From: Muribaculaceae bacterium
Lineage (GTDB): Bacteria; Bacteroidota; Bacteroidia; Bacteroidales; Muribaculaceae
Length of the DNA stretch: 64,000 bases
Assembly: GCA_017505535.1 (NCBI GenBank)
Contig: JAFVPD010000004.1
Location: forward strand, 1-64,000
Reading direction: 5' to 3'
The translations under genes and the position numbers were made by a program. The notes below the pieces were generated by a model. That model had not been told where the DNA came from, ran no database searches, and saw nothing but the letters and a program-made list of their open reading frames with translations. This document shows, one piece after another, positions 37,116 to 47,188 of the stretch. The first letter of the stretch is position 1. The number at the start of each line of letters is the position of its first letter.

Positions 37116-37610
37116 ATGGCAAATATATCAATCATAGTAGCAGTTACTAAAAACATGGCCATTGGTCGTGGCGGTGATTTATTGTTTCACATCAGTGAGG
37201 ACCTTCGCCGGTTCAAAGCATTGACCATGGGACACCCTATAATTATGGGTCGCAAGACGTTTGAATCTTTCCCTAATGGTGCATTGCCCGGCCGTAGCAA
37301 CATAGTGATAACCCGACAAGTCGATTATGTTGCGAACGGAGCTGAAACGGTTGGCTCGTTGCAACAAGCAATTGATGCCGTCGAGCAATGTGACGAGGCA
37401 TTTGTGATAGGTGGAGGCGAAATATACACCCAGGCATTGCCTCACGCATCAAAATTGTACCTCACAATTATTGATGCAGATGTAGCTGATGCCGATACAT
37501 TCTTCCCTCAAATCGACCCTGCGCAGTGGGAAAAGATTGAGGAGAGTGAAGTTAAACAGGACCCTCGCTCGGGTGCAACATACCGCTTCATTTGTTTATC
37601 TCGCAAATAA
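37116..37610 (+). CDS. folA: dihydrofolate reductase
   Basis: It reduces dihydrofolate with NADPH, regenerating the cofactor used by ThyA just upstream. The N-terminal IIVAVTKNMAIGRGGDLLFHISEDLRRFK block includes the catalytic acidic residue (E/D in HISEDLRRF); further marks are the GHPIIMGRKTFESFP NADPH site and FVIGGGEIYTQALP. The length of 164 is typical of chromosomal FolA. The tRNA-Arg promoter overlaps its last codons. Confidence 0.97.
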   Translation: MANISIIVAVTKNMAIGRGGDLLFHISEDLRRFKALTMGHPIIMGRKTFESFPNGALPGRSNIVITRQVDYVANGAETVGSLQQAIDAVEQCDEAFVIGGGEIYTQALPHASKLYLTIIDADVADADTFFPQIDPAQWEKIEESEVKQDPRSGATYRFICLSRK

Positions 37611-37622
37611 CAAGTAACTTTG
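37591..37622 (+). promoter_or_regulatory. consensus promoter of tRNA-Arg
   Basis: TTTG (37591-37594), 20 bp, then TAACTTTG (37615-37622): both boxes match the consensus. It starts inside the 3' end of folA. Confidence 0.8.
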
Positions 37623-37635
37623 TGAGACATTTCAA

Positions 37636-37707
37636 GCCCCGATAGTTCAACGGATAGAATAGAAGTTTCCTAAACTTTTGATAGCAGTTCGATTCTGCTT
37701 CGGGGTA
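37636..37707 (+). tRNA. tRNA-Arg (anticodon CCT)
   Basis: The acceptor stem GCCCCGA/TCGGGGT carries discriminator A. The D-arm is AGTTCAACGGATAGAAT, the anticodon loop TTCCTAA gives CCT, and the T-arm is AGCAGTTCGATTCTGCT. CCA is not encoded. It lies 25 bp after folA under its own promoter. Confidence 0.95.
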
Positions 37708-37733
37708 CTTTATTAAAGATTAAGAGATGGGAA

Positions 37734-37772
37734 AATATTAGCGGGCTGTATCTGGTACAGCCCGCTAATATT
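37734..37772. terminator. strong bidirectional terminator: tRNA-Arg and the uptake operon
   Basis: A 17-bp perfect stem, with arms at 37734-37750 and 37756-37772 around a 5-nt loop (core gcgggctgta/tacagcccgc). T-rich tracts follow on both strands. It ends the minus-strand operon 25 bp after its last stop and can also stop the tRNA transcript. Confidence 0.9.
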
Positions 37773-37796
37773 TTATCGTTGTAGGAACGATGATTG

Positions 37797-39272
37797 TTAC
37801 TTAATAATTTGCATATTGATGAATATTTCATCGATTGCTACTTTGTTGTCGGCTTCAAATGCTACGCGATAGTATTTATTGCCATTGCATTTAAATGTGA
37901 TGCAATCAATCCAAGAGTCATGCTGATCGTTGGGAAAATCAGGGACATCTTTGGTAGCGATGAGTGTGTAGCTTTTCCCGTCGTTGGAAGTGTATAAATA
38001 AACTTTGTAGGGAAATTCTATCCCTTTTTTCTTGCACTGCAAGAATCGCAATGTGATATCGTTTACATTGTCAATCGCAGGAAGGTCGATAGTGTTGTGC
38101 CCGGCTGAATACGTCACCCAATTTTTATCATTAGGGTTTTCGTCGCCCATGAGCCCATCAAACAATGCATTGTCGTTTATAGTGCAACTATTCAATGCTT
38201 TGTTGGTAAACATCGCATTCAGTGTGGGCCATCGTCCTTCATAGGCACGCCATGACTCATAATCACAAGCGGCATCTTGTGCAACATGAGGTTGAGCGAT
38301 TGTGTAGGGAGTGGTATTTGAGTCCCATAAACCATATACCATAAATGAGATTATGCGTTGTGCGCCTCCTTGTGTTGCTGCTGCAAGTTGTGAAACAATG
38401 CGAGGCATAGCTGCCGGAATTAATGCCGATTGGCGGCTGTTTAATCCTTTTTCCCAAGTGAACAATTCACAATTGGCCCACATTTCAATATTGGTTTTAT
38501 CGTGAATGGCTCTCATTTTCTTCCAATTTTCTTTTAGACGTGGCATTGGAAATTCTTCTCTGACACATCCCACCTCATCTTGATAGGCAATGATGTCAAC
38601 CTTAAGTTTTTCAATCTGTTGACCAAATCGTGGATCATCAAATTTTGAGCAGAAAAACCCATAGGGCGATATCATGGTTTTCTTGCCCGGAGTGAGTTTG
38701 TGGGCATTATCAACAAGCGAATTTACGGCTTTAACTGCGGCATCGGAGAGAATTGGGCCCAGACAATCTTCTACCGGAAGATACCAGCCGTAGAATGATT
38801 CACGATTGCCATACAATTGAGCCAATTCGGCCATGATATCTTTTTGACGTTGAAGAATATGGGGTATCTTTAAATTGTCGTCTTGATCTTTGGCCCAACC
38901 AATGCTCATGAAAACTTTCATTCCCAATTTGTCGGCCTGGTCCATAATTGCGCATACCGGGCTTTTGCGATTGGCATCATAGCCCCATGGCATCAATTTG
39001 GAGGGATAATCGGCTTTACCCTCATTGGCGGTTGCCATGAAGATGAGATATTCGATGCCCATGTCATGCATTTCTTGCACCTTCGCTTGCCAAAAATCGG
39101 GGTCGGTATTGTCCATATATTGTGGGTTGGTGTACTTGTTGCGCACGTCTTGATAGAACAAGTTAACCCAACTGCCTGTTATTGGCAATATATCTTGAGC
39201 AAATGAAGAAATTGCATTTGCCACAATAAATGCAGCAAATGCGATAGTTCTGATGTACCTATTCATACACAT
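37797..39272 (-). CDS. DUF4434 putative glycoside hydrolase (with C-terminal DUF5109-like domain)
   Basis: This secreted protein of 491 residues has a signal peptide ending ISSFAQ. The N-terminal TIM-barrel-like DUF4434 domain (about 28-330) carries GSWVNLFYQDVRNKY, MHDMGIEYLIFMA and the strand YGWYLPVED, whose acidic residues sit where clan-A glycosidases hold the acid/base. A C-terminal beta domain (about 365-490, DUF5109 or discoidin-like) probably binds sugar. It is the last gene of the operon and its start overlaps the GH20 stop (TAATG); a second ATG six bases on (39266) is equally plausible and gives the cleaner signal peptide. It is distantly related to the DUF4434 protein at 58914. 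The substrate is unknown. Confidence 0.8.
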   Translation of the reverse strand: MCMNRYIRTIAFAAFIVANAISSFAQDILPITGSWVNLFYQDVRNKYTNPQYMDNTDPDFWQAKVQEMHDMGIEYLIFMATANEGKADYPSKLMPWGYDANRKSPVCAIMDQADKLGMKVFMSIGWAKDQDDNLKIPHILQRQKDIMAELAQLYGNRESFYGWYLPVEDCLGPILSDAAVKAVNSLVDNAHKLTPGKKTMISPYGFFCSKFDDPRFGQQIEKLKVDIIAYQDEVGCVREEFPMPRLKENWKKMRAIHDKTNIEMWANCELFTWEKGLNSRQSALIPAAMPRIVSQLAAATQGGAQRIISFMVYGLWDSNTTPYTIAQPHVAQDAACDYESWRAYEGRWPTLNAMFTNKALNSCTINDNALFDGLMGDENPNDKNWVTYSAGHNTIDLPAIDNVNDITLRFLQCKKKGIEFPYKVYLYTSNDGKSYTLIATKDVPDFPNDQHDSWIDCITFKCNGNKYYRVAFEADNKVAIDEIFINMQIIK

Positions 39273-41587
39273 TATTTTACTGTAATTTCGTCAACAAAAA
39301 CAAATGCAGGGGCTCCGGCAAATGCATGCCATGAGGGGAGTGCTTTGTGGCTTTTGATGATGACATTTAAATAACGAGTTGATTTTGGCGCAAATTTAAT
39401 CTCGTGGTGAGGAGTGGCAAATTCCATCTCTTTCACTACTTCGGGGTACTCTTCCGATGCGATTAATGAATACTCTTTGCCATCATTTGAGCCATAGATT
39501 TCAACACCTGCAGCGTCAACAACTCCATCGCATTGGAACACGCAGCAATTAAATCCTAATTCCGAAATTGATTGTTCGCTTCCGAGATCTATAACAACAT
39601 CGCAATTGTTGCCTACGAAACCAATCCATCGACCGGTGCGATAATTTGTTGTTCCGCCCATTATACCATCTACAAGAGTTTGAGCGCCATTGAATGCATA
39701 TCCGATAGCCGGAACGGTATTAAATGTTGCTTTGGTAAATGAGGCGATATTGGTGTTTATCGTATCGCAAATAGTGCGACTCTTCACGCCATTGCTAAAC
39801 GATGCAGCCTTGATGATAACATCGCTGTCAATTGTAAACGGTCCACTATATAAAGTAGAGTTTTCATCGGGCTCGTTGCCATCGGTGGTATAGCGTATTT
39901 CACGATTTTTCAATGTAGAGAAAGTCACTTCGAGTGCCTTCTTTTCAGTGTTGGGTGTGTATGTGGCATTTACGTCGCAGAGATGTTTGGCATAGTTGTA
40001 GCCATATTTATCATATATTGCAAACATTGCAGGGATACGCTCTTTAAACGACTCATAGTCTTTGTGCTCGGGCTCGGTCCATTGCACTTCACACAAGGCG
40101 GCAAGACGTGGAAGTTCCATATATTGAACATGACTGAACGTTTTGATGTATTCAGTCCAGAGGTTACATTGAGCACCAATGACAAGTTTGGCTTGCTCTT
40201 CGTCCAACTCACTTGGAACGGGCTCAAATGAATATACTTTTTCAACGGGGGTGTATCCACCAATTGCAAAAGGCTCAAATTGAACATCTTTTGATTGATA
40301 GAAGTCAAAATAGCAATGAGTATTGGGCGATAACACCACTTTATTGCCACGTTTGGCGCCTTCAATTGCTCCGGCAATACCTTGCCATGAGAGCACAATT
40401 GCATCGGAGGGGATATCGGCTTGCAATATCTCGTCCCAACCCATCATCATGCGGCCGCGTGCTGAGATCACCTTGTATATATAGTTTGTTACATATCCTT
40501 GCAAACGATCAAATTCATTGAAACGACCTTTTGCAACGATACCTTCAGCTTTTATGCGTGCTTGGCATTTGGGGCATTCTTGCCAACGAGTTTTAGGACA
40601 CTCGTCACCTCCGGCGTTGATATATTTTGAGGGGAAGATATCCATGATTTCATTAAACACATCGGCCAAGAATGTCATGGTTGAGTCATTGCCGGCGCAT
40701 AGCACCTCGGGAGTGACACCCCATTCGGTCCAAACATCATATGGACCACCGGTACATCCAAGGTGAGGATAGGCGGCAAGTGCTGAACGCATGTGACCGG
40801 GCATATCAATTTCGGGGATTACATTGATATATCTCTCAGCGGCATATTCAATAATCTCTTTGGCTTGTTCTTGAGTGTAATATCCGCTCACAGGAACTCC
40901 GTCCCATTTACCGGGATTGCGTCCGATTACTGTTTCGGTGCGCTTAGAGCCTATTTCAATCAATTTGGGGTATTTCTTGATTTCAATGCGCCAACCTTGG
41001 TCATCGTTAAGATGCCAATGGAAGTTGTTGACGTTGTGGAGAGCAAGCATATCAATGAAGGTTTTCACCTCATCAATAGTGTAGAAATGACGGCACACGT
41101 CAAAGTGTGCGCCACGATATTCAAATCGGGGATAGTCATATATTTCTGCTATTGGCATCTCAACGGCATCAACAGCAGTAGTTGGCAATGACTTTCTCAC
41201 TGTTTGCAATGCTCTGAACACTGCTGCGGGAGTCGCTCCGGTAATAACAACGCTGTCGGGATATACTTGCAGTTTATAGGCTTCGGGATTTTCATCGTTA
41301 AGACCTACTTGTAGCTTAATCACCTTATCTCCGCCGTCACTTAGCTCTATTCCGGTCATTTCTTGAATGTATTGAGCAAGGAAACGAGCGTTGCGAGTCA
41401 TATCCTCATCGCCGTTGTGAACGATTGAAACATTCTTGTCAAGAATGAAATGGGCTGTGGCTGTGCTATCAACAGTAATGTTATTGGGTTGTGGTATTAC
41501 ATTGAAATCGGCTTTACCCATGTTTGATGTACATGAGCAGAGGGCCACACACGCCATTGGAACTAAATATTTAAATAGGGATTTCAT
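39272..41587 (-). CDS. GH20 beta-N-acetylhexosaminidase, lipoprotein
   Basis: It releases terminal beta-linked GlcNAc or GalNAc. The lipoprotein signal has its lipobox Cys within LCSC. The GH20b-type N-terminal domain occupies about 28-150 and the GH20 barrel about 155-510, with HFDVCRHF, FHWHLNDDQGWR and the catalytic pair Asp328-Glu329 in GGDECPKTRW, the substrate-assisted mechanism signature. C-terminal modules are a chitobiase-like Ig region (about 545-620, EIRYTTDGNEPDENS) and a discoidin/F5-8C-like sugar-binding domain (about 640-771). The length of 771 is normal for Bacteroides enzymes. It sits in the operon between the acyltransferase and DUF4434 genes. Confidence 0.95.
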   Translation of the reverse strand: MKSLFKYLVPMACVALCSCTSNMGKADFNVIPQPNNITVDSTATAHFILDKNVSIVHNGDEDMTRNARFLAQYIQEMTGIELSDGGDKVIKLQVGLNDENPEAYKLQVYPDSVVITGATPAAVFRALQTVRKSLPTTAVDAVEMPIAEIYDYPRFEYRGAHFDVCRHFYTIDEVKTFIDMLALHNVNNFHWHLNDDQGWRIEIKKYPKLIEIGSKRTETVIGRNPGKWDGVPVSGYYTQEQAKEIIEYAAERYINVIPEIDMPGHMRSALAAYPHLGCTGGPYDVWTEWGVTPEVLCAGNDSTMTFLADVFNEIMDIFPSKYINAGGDECPKTRWQECPKCQARIKAEGIVAKGRFNEFDRLQGYVTNYIYKVISARGRMMMGWDEILQADIPSDAIVLSWQGIAGAIEGAKRGNKVVLSPNTHCYFDFYQSKDVQFEPFAIGGYTPVEKVYSFEPVPSELDEEQAKLVIGAQCNLWTEYIKTFSHVQYMELPRLAALCEVQWTEPEHKDYESFKERIPAMFAIYDKYGYNYAKHLCDVNATYTPNTEKKALEVTFSTLKNREIRYTTDGNEPDENSTLYSGPFTIDSDVIIKAASFSNGVKSRTICDTINTNIASFTKATFNTVPAIGYAFNGAQTLVDGIMGGTTNYRTGRWIGFVGNNCDVVIDLGSEQSISELGFNCCVFQCDGVVDAAGVEIYGSNDGKEYSLIASEEYPEVVKEMEFATPHHEIKFAPKSTRYLNVIIKSHKALPSWHAFAGAPAFVFVDEITVK

Positions 41588-41622
41588 TATTTATAGGTAT
41601 TGAAAAAGTTATTGATTCAGAT

Positions 41623-43026
41623 TTATGTGCGCCACAAGAATTTGATTTTGGTAAAGAACATTGTTACCAAAACTGCAATCGATGTGATGATTACTCCTTG
41701 AAGGAAGCCCAACCATGGTGATGTGCCAAACACTGAAAAATAGTCCCACACTCCACACAGGAATAAAATTGGGAAGATGAGCAGATTGTCAGCTACATAG
41801 GCCACCATTGGATTTTGTCCCGACATGACGAGAAATGCTGTACCTTTATGACAACGGAAGAAATCACAAATAACGCTGAAAAATATCAGAGTCATAAATG
41901 ACAATCCCGACGTTGTGAATAGATAGGAGAATGTCACAGGGTCCTTTTTTATGCCTCCTTCATAAGGCTCGATTGCCAACCCCATGATTATCATGAATGC
42001 TCCGATGATAAACAATTTTCTCCACAATGAGCCATACCCGGTCAAGTGTCTTAGCATCAACCAGCCGCCTAAAAGCAATGCTACATTCAATATTATATTT
42101 AGTCCCATATATCTCATATAGAGACAATATAAATTGACAATTACAATTGCAAGAGCAATAAATAGCGTTGTCCATGCTTGAGCGTTGCTTGGGGCTGATT
42201 CATCTTCGGCAACTTTGTTTTTGCGTTCCGATAACCATTTGACAAGGACTTCACCTGCAAACGCTCCGGGAATCACTATAAACAGATATTTCAAATACAG
42301 TGGATTGTAGAACCATGTGACAGGTGTGTAACTCATGAATTTGCTTGCCCACGAATCGGGAACTGTTGCCGAAATCATTACCATGAAAAGAATCATTAAA
42401 ATTGCTATGCGCAATTTTGGACGGTTATAGGTAAAGATGTACAGCAACGATGCAAATACCGCCATATTGGCAAGAATGAGGATAATGATATTACTTGTGT
42501 GCAAGTCAAATGTATATCCATTGGGATAATCAATCAGCAAAATTGCACCATAACCGATTGCCATTGCTGTCAGTTGTATCACCCATCGTAGCCAATTGGG
42601 CATCTCACATGGTATTCTCATGTAAATGGGGAATAACAATAAGAAGCAAAATATTGCAAGCCACCATGATGTTACGTCGCCACCAGTCATGTAGGGGTAG
42701 AAGTGCTGTATCAAGATTGCAAAATAGGTGAGAAGCACTCCTCGCCATAATGCCGAAAGTGACATTTTTAATTTGCTCACACCTTTACTTAACTTTTTGC
42801 CAATGGAAAAAGGGAAAGCCGCGCCCATGGCGAAAAGAAAAGATGGGAATACCAAATCGACCCATGTCAATCCCGGTACATCGGGATTGAATGCATGAGT
42901 GGGAGGTGGTGTTTGGGCATGATACATCCAACCGGGTAGTATTCCCGCAACGATTGTTGCGCTCAACACCATTGTGATGATAGCATATCCACGCAATGCA
43001 TCTATTGACAGCGCTCTATCATTCAT
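41623..43026 (-). CDS. HGSNAT/DUF5009-like transmembrane acyltransferase
   Basis: This is a polytopic membrane protein of 467 residues with about 11-12 helices. The start RALSIDALRGYAIITMVL and the stretch DLVFPSFLFAMGAAFPFSIGKKL match the DUF5009 / heparan-alpha-glucosaminide N-acetyltransferase group, in which acetyl groups are passed from cytoplasmic acetyl-CoA to an amino sugar across the membrane. Such genes are frequent in Bacteroidetes glycan operons. Here it overlaps the esterase/GHL10 gene by 4 bp (ATGA). That it acetylates a hexosamine in the periplasm is inference. Confidence 0.82.
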   Translation of the reverse strand: MNDRALSIDALRGYAIITMVLSATIVAGILPGWMYHAQTPPPTHAFNPDVPGLTWVDLVFPSFLFAMGAAFPFSIGKKLSKGVSKLKMSLSALWRGVLLTYFAILIQHFYPYMTGGDVTSWWLAIFCFLLLFPIYMRIPCEMPNWLRWVIQLTAMAIGYGAILLIDYPNGYTFDLHTSNIIILILANMAVFASLLYIFTYNRPKLRIAILMILFMVMISATVPDSWASKFMSYTPVTWFYNPLYLKYLFIVIPGAFAGEVLVKWLSERKNKVAEDESAPSNAQAWTTLFIALAIVIVNLYCLYMRYMGLNIILNVALLLGGWLMLRHLTGYGSLWRKLFIIGAFMIIMGLAIEPYEGGIKKDPVTFSYLFTTSGLSFMTLIFFSVICDFFRCHKGTAFLVMSGQNPMVAYVADNLLIFPILFLCGVWDYFSVFGTSPWLGFLQGVIITSIAVLVTMFFTKIKFLWRT

Positions 43027-45707
43027 AAGTTACCCCCTTTTTTCATTCCTTCTTCAACTTCTTTCCAAAGGTTCTTTGTGATGATGTGAACAATGTCAAA
43101 CACCATCAATCCATCAGAATCTTTAATGTTTTGGGCTATTGTGCGAGAGAGGTCTTGGCGGTTGTTGTAAAATTGATCGACTAAGATACCTCCCATGAAA
43201 TCGTTGTTGCCAAGGATTTCACGAAGTTTTTGACAAGAGCCTTCTACGCAGTACCATGTGCCACTCTGAGCTTGACTATCGGTTTCGTTCCACACGGTTG
43301 TGTTGTTTTTGCGATAATCTTCAAGCGTAATGTCGGTGTAATAGTTGCCGGTTGCATAAATATCAATCAACTCGGCATACCCGTAGTTTTTATAATTAGG
43401 AGTAGCCCATTCAAAGTCTTTGCTGGGATCATATTCTTTGCTGGCAAAGTTTACGCCAACCTCATAGTATGACGGATACCATGCGCCGGTATAGGTACAA
43501 AAATCAACATTGGGATTGGCTGCTTTCACCTCTTTGCGCGCACGAGCCATGAATTCGGTGATATTTTTTGTTCGCCATTCGGCCCAAAGCTTAGCCAATT
43601 CACCATAGACGGGTTTATAGCGTTCGCCATCTTTTTCCCATGAAAGAATATCGCCGGGGAAATTTTTTACTTTTTGGCCGATGTATTCTTCAAATTTTTT
43701 GCGGCTCAATTGAGAGAAATCGGTATTAATACCATCGTAACGCACACGGTCCAACATCAAACCATCTACATTGGGATATTTGGTGACAATTTCTTTCATG
43801 ACGCTGATGATATATTTTTGATAATCCTCGTTGATGGGATTTACCATTGCGCCATATTTATGTGGACCTTTCAACTTTGTGATTGGAATAATACCCTTAA
43901 CGGGGTCGTAGTAGGTTGAAGCCCATTCGGGGTGACCTTCATATACAAGTCCGCGTTCTTTGTGATTGTTACCTGCGCAGAACACATTCATTGAGGCCAA
44001 GATTTCAAGCCCGAGTTTGTGTCCTTGTTCGATAAAGTAGCCCAAATAGTCAAATCCGGGGTGATTTTCTCCTTCCCATTCCTTGTGAATAGGAGAGATT
44101 TTACTGTCATAAAGTACCTCACCTGTGATGGGACGCAAACACACAACGGCATGGGTAAATCCGAGTGATTTTATCTTTGAGAGATAATAGTCGATTGTGT
44201 CGGTGTTGCTGAAACGACGGAAATTGGCTTCGGCATCAAACCACATCAACGCTGGTTTTTGTGTTGCGGCAGTCTTGTGCTCTATTTTCATTTTAAATGG
44301 AGCGGCTGGAATGCCGACATTATTGAACAATGAACTTTCATAGTAATTGTGGTAGCCATATCTCACTTCTACGGGATAGGGCACTTTTTCGCTCCACACT
44401 TTTACGACATTGCTGCTGTTGAGTATCTGTGCTTTAGCGGGATATACTTTACCTTTAAAGTCCACGAGCTCAAATCCTTGAAGTTGCTTATTTTCAGGTG
44501 TCAAACCTTTTTCTCCGCCTTTGAATCTGATCCAGTAGGTGCCATCTTCATTTTTCTCGCAACTCATAGCGATTGGAGCCTCGCTCATGATGCCCTTGCT
44601 ACCATATACATTATTGAGGGCCAAATAGGCAAATCGTTTTCCTACAGGTAATTTCTTGGGGAAATGAATAAATAGGCTGTCTCCAAGATCTCCTGTTGTT
44701 ACCATTCCGGTGTTGCTGACTTCGGCAAGCATATCGTTTTGTACTTGGCGGAAATCGGCCCACAAGGTTTTTTCGCAACCCATATCTTTCCATGGTGCTA
44801 ATTGGGCATAATAGAATGGAAGACTATCATTGTTAAACAATTTGCGCCAATCATTGACCATGGCAGGGAATAATTTGCTATATAGCTTGGCATCGGGTGT
44901 GTTAGCCTCTCCTTGATACCATAGCACTCCGGCAATTGGGAAACCTTTCCATGGATTAACCATCGCATTCCACAACAATGTGGGAGTGCCTTGAAGCCAA
45001 CCAAAATCTTTTTCTGTTCCGTTTATGTTTGGAAGTTTGATATCGGGGAATTGGTTTGAGAATGTCTCGCGAGGCATCCAAGCTTGTATCGTTGACATGC
45101 TCCACGCACATTGAATGATTCCGACAGGTACATCTAATGACTTTTCGAGTTGTTCGGCAAAGACATATCCAACTGCACTGAATTCTGAAACAACGTCAGA
45201 TGTAGGCAATTCCCATTTTGCATTTGGGATATCATTGAGTGGAGTTGTTGACCACGCATTTTCTTGGCGGAAAAGGCGTATGTTGCGTTGGCTGTTGGCT
45301 TCGGCAATCATTTCTTGCGAGCCATCAACTGGCTGACCTGTAAATCCTCGCAATGGCATCTCCATGTTGGATTGACCTGAACACAGCCACACTTCTCCTA
45401 TATAGATATTCTTTAGTGTTTTGACATCTCCATCTGAAACAACAATGTCAAACGGACCACCATAGGCAGGTGTCAAAACATCAGTGGCCCAATTTCCGTT
45501 TTCATCAGACTTTGTGCTTACTTTTTTATTGTTCCAACTTGTCTCAACTGTAACTTTTGCGTTTGGTTTTGCTGTGCCACGAAATGTTACAGCCGAATTT
45601 TGCTGCAATACCATATTGTCATTAAAAAATGACGGCATAGTAATTTCAGCTTCAGAGGCTATTGCTGAAATTAAAAATAATGATGCTAAAGCTGTTCTTA
45701 TTCTCAT
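43023..45707 (-). CDS. sialate O-acetylesterase fused to a GHL10 glycosidase domain
   Basis: The 894-residue secreted fusion starts with a signal peptide to about residue 20. An SGNH/SASA acetylesterase (about 22-480) has its nucleophile at Ser113 in CSGQSNMEMP and a GDLGDSLFIHFPKK block where the Asp-His partners lie. A GHL10 (PF02638-type) TIM barrel (about 490-894) is marked by ALMWFDAEANFRRFSN, DGLMLDRVRYDG and YTGAWYPSYYEVGVNFAS. The second half closely parallels the separate GHL10 lipoprotein at 47189. One chain can therefore deacetylate and cut the same glycan. The substrate is unproven; sialate is only the family name. Confidence 0.9.
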   Translation of the reverse strand: MRIRTALASLFLISAIASEAEITMPSFFNDNMVLQQNSAVTFRGTAKPNAKVTVETSWNNKKVSTKSDENGNWATDVLTPAYGGPFDIVVSDGDVKTLKNIYIGEVWLCSGQSNMEMPLRGFTGQPVDGSQEMIAEANSQRNIRLFRQENAWSTTPLNDIPNAKWELPTSDVVSEFSAVGYVFAEQLEKSLDVPVGIIQCAWSMSTIQAWMPRETFSNQFPDIKLPNINGTEKDFGWLQGTPTLLWNAMVNPWKGFPIAGVLWYQGEANTPDAKLYSKLFPAMVNDWRKLFNNDSLPFYYAQLAPWKDMGCEKTLWADFRQVQNDMLAEVSNTGMVTTGDLGDSLFIHFPKKLPVGKRFAYLALNNVYGSKGIMSEAPIAMSCEKNEDGTYWIRFKGGEKGLTPENKQLQGFELVDFKGKVYPAKAQILNSSNVVKVWSEKVPYPVEVRYGYHNYYESSLFNNVGIPAAPFKMKIEHKTAATQKPALMWFDAEANFRRFSNTDTIDYYLSKIKSLGFTHAVVCLRPITGEVLYDSKISPIHKEWEGENHPGFDYLGYFIEQGHKLGLEILASMNVFCAGNNHKERGLVYEGHPEWASTYYDPVKGIIPITKLKGPHKYGAMVNPINEDYQKYIISVMKEIVTKYPNVDGLMLDRVRYDGINTDFSQLSRKKFEEYIGQKVKNFPGDILSWEKDGERYKPVYGELAKLWAEWRTKNITEFMARARKEVKAANPNVDFCTYTGAWYPSYYEVGVNFASKEYDPSKDFEWATPNYKNYGYAELIDIYATGNYYTDITLEDYRKNNTTVWNETDSQAQSGTWYCVEGSCQKLREILGNNDFMGGILVDQFYNNRQDLSRTIAQNIKDSDGLMVFDIVHIITKNLWKEVEEGMKKGGNL

Positions 45708-45709
45708 AA

Positions 45710-47176
45710 TTATTCTTTTGTCGGGTTTATATCTTGCGTGTAAATGTTTCCAAAGCGGTCAGTTACCTTTACTTGTAGTTTTGCATTTGGATTCTTTGGA
45801 GTGGCACGGAACATGTGGTCGTTCTTGGTTGGATAAATCCAATCATATTTTACTTTACTACGATCGCTACATAAAATCTTTGTGTATTGGTCATATCCGC
45901 TGAACTTAGTCATATCGGCTGTTTTTTTGCCATCTTCAAATAATTCAACTTTCCATTTTGAATCATAATTCCACACATTAACAACTACATCAGTGGGGAA
46001 ATCATCATCTTGGCCAACGCCATAGACGCGCATTTGATAGTTGCGGTCATATTCAGCGCCCTTGTAGTACCATTCAACCTGGTTTTGATCAACTTCATAC
46101 ACTGCATATCCTCGTGGAGTGCCATCTAAACATTCCGGGATTTGCCACCATGTGCCACAAGCCGAGGCTGTGTTGTGTTCCATGATCTTGTCACCGAATT
46201 CCATGTTGAGGTTATAGTGCATGTGTCCGGTGATAATATGAGTCTCGTGTGATTTAAACAATTGGTGCAATGCTCGAGCATTCACTGTTTGGTCGGCGAT
46301 AGAGAAATAGTCATATTTAAATTGTTGTGTCTCATTGGTTAATTGAGATGGAATGTGCATGACAATAAATATGAGATTATCCTTCGGAACGAGTGCTAAA
46401 TCTTGCTCAAGCCAAGCAAAAGTTTTTTCATCGACATATCCCATGTAGAAATAGTCGCGTCCTATAAAAAAGTTGTTATTCAAGACAATATAATGAGCCT
46501 TTCCCTTATTAAATGAGTAAACGGTGGGACCAAAATATTTCTCAAAAGTGTGATATGATGTCTCGTGTGAGCGTCCATAATAGTCCATGTCATGATTCCC
46601 TATTGCGCGATACATGGGGATTTCCAAGTTTGAAACTGCGTCAATATAATTGGGGTATAGAAAGGGGCTATCGCCTACAATATCGCCACAATCAAGTCCA
46701 AAAACATCGCCATTAATGGCGTCGATTGTTTTGCGGCAGTCCTCAACAACTGTTTTATATTGTTTGATGTCGGCAGTTGAGGTTACCTGCACATCTGAGT
46801 GAACAACAAATGTGTGTTTGTCGTCGTTGTGTTTATTTTTTGTCAACTTGAAGTCGTAAGTTGTTTTATCTCCCTCCAAAAGTTGATAAAATTGGGGTAT
46901 TGTTTTGTCTTTAACCGATACTACATAGCCCGCCGGGGTTGTAATATATACAAAACGTGAGTCAACCGGTGTGCTGATTGAGTAAAAACCATTTTCGTCG
47001 GTTGTAACAATGTGTTGGCCATCGGTTACAGCTACATTGGCAATGGGATTTTCTCCATCGCTGACTGTACCGCTAATTACGCGTGTATCAAGACCTTGCG
47101 CCCATACACTGAGTGTTGTTGTTGATAACAATGTAGCAAGCACGAAGCTTGCTACATTGGATTTTAGTACTTTCAT
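45710..47176 (-). CDS. calcineurin-like metallophosphoesterase
   Basis: This secreted phosphoesterase of 488 residues has a signal peptide (1-26), an N-terminal beta domain (MetallophosN-like, about 30-115), a metal-binding core (about 118-360) and a C-terminal beta domain (MetallophosC-like). Metal motifs are HSDVQV (Gln in place of the usual His, common in this subgroup), GLDCGDIVGD, AIGNHDMDYY, VMHIP and TGHMHYN. It could remove phosphate, or cut a phosphodiester, after the phosphodiester glycosidase acts. It lies 13 bp after the GHL10 gene and 3 bp before the esterase fusion. Confidence 0.9.
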   Translation of the reverse strand: MKVLKSNVASFVLATLLSTTTLSVWAQGLDTRVISGTVSDGENPIANVAVTDGQHIVTTDENGFYSISTPVDSRFVYITTPAGYVVSVKDKTIPQFYQLLEGDKTTYDFKLTKNKHNDDKHTFVVHSDVQVTSTADIKQYKTVVEDCRKTIDAINGDVFGLDCGDIVGDSPFLYPNYIDAVSNLEIPMYRAIGNHDMDYYGRSHETSYHTFEKYFGPTVYSFNKGKAHYIVLNNNFFIGRDYFYMGYVDEKTFAWLEQDLALVPKDNLIFIVMHIPSQLTNETQQFKYDYFSIADQTVNARALHQLFKSHETHIITGHMHYNLNMEFGDKIMEHNTASACGTWWQIPECLDGTPRGYAVYEVDQNQVEWYYKGAEYDRNYQMRVYGVGQDDDFPTDVVVNVWNYDSKWKVELFEDGKKTADMTKFSGYDQYTKILCSDRSKVKYDWIYPTKNDHMFRATPKNPNAKLQVKVTDRFGNIYTQDINPTKE

Positions 47177-47188
47177 TAATTAAATCTT

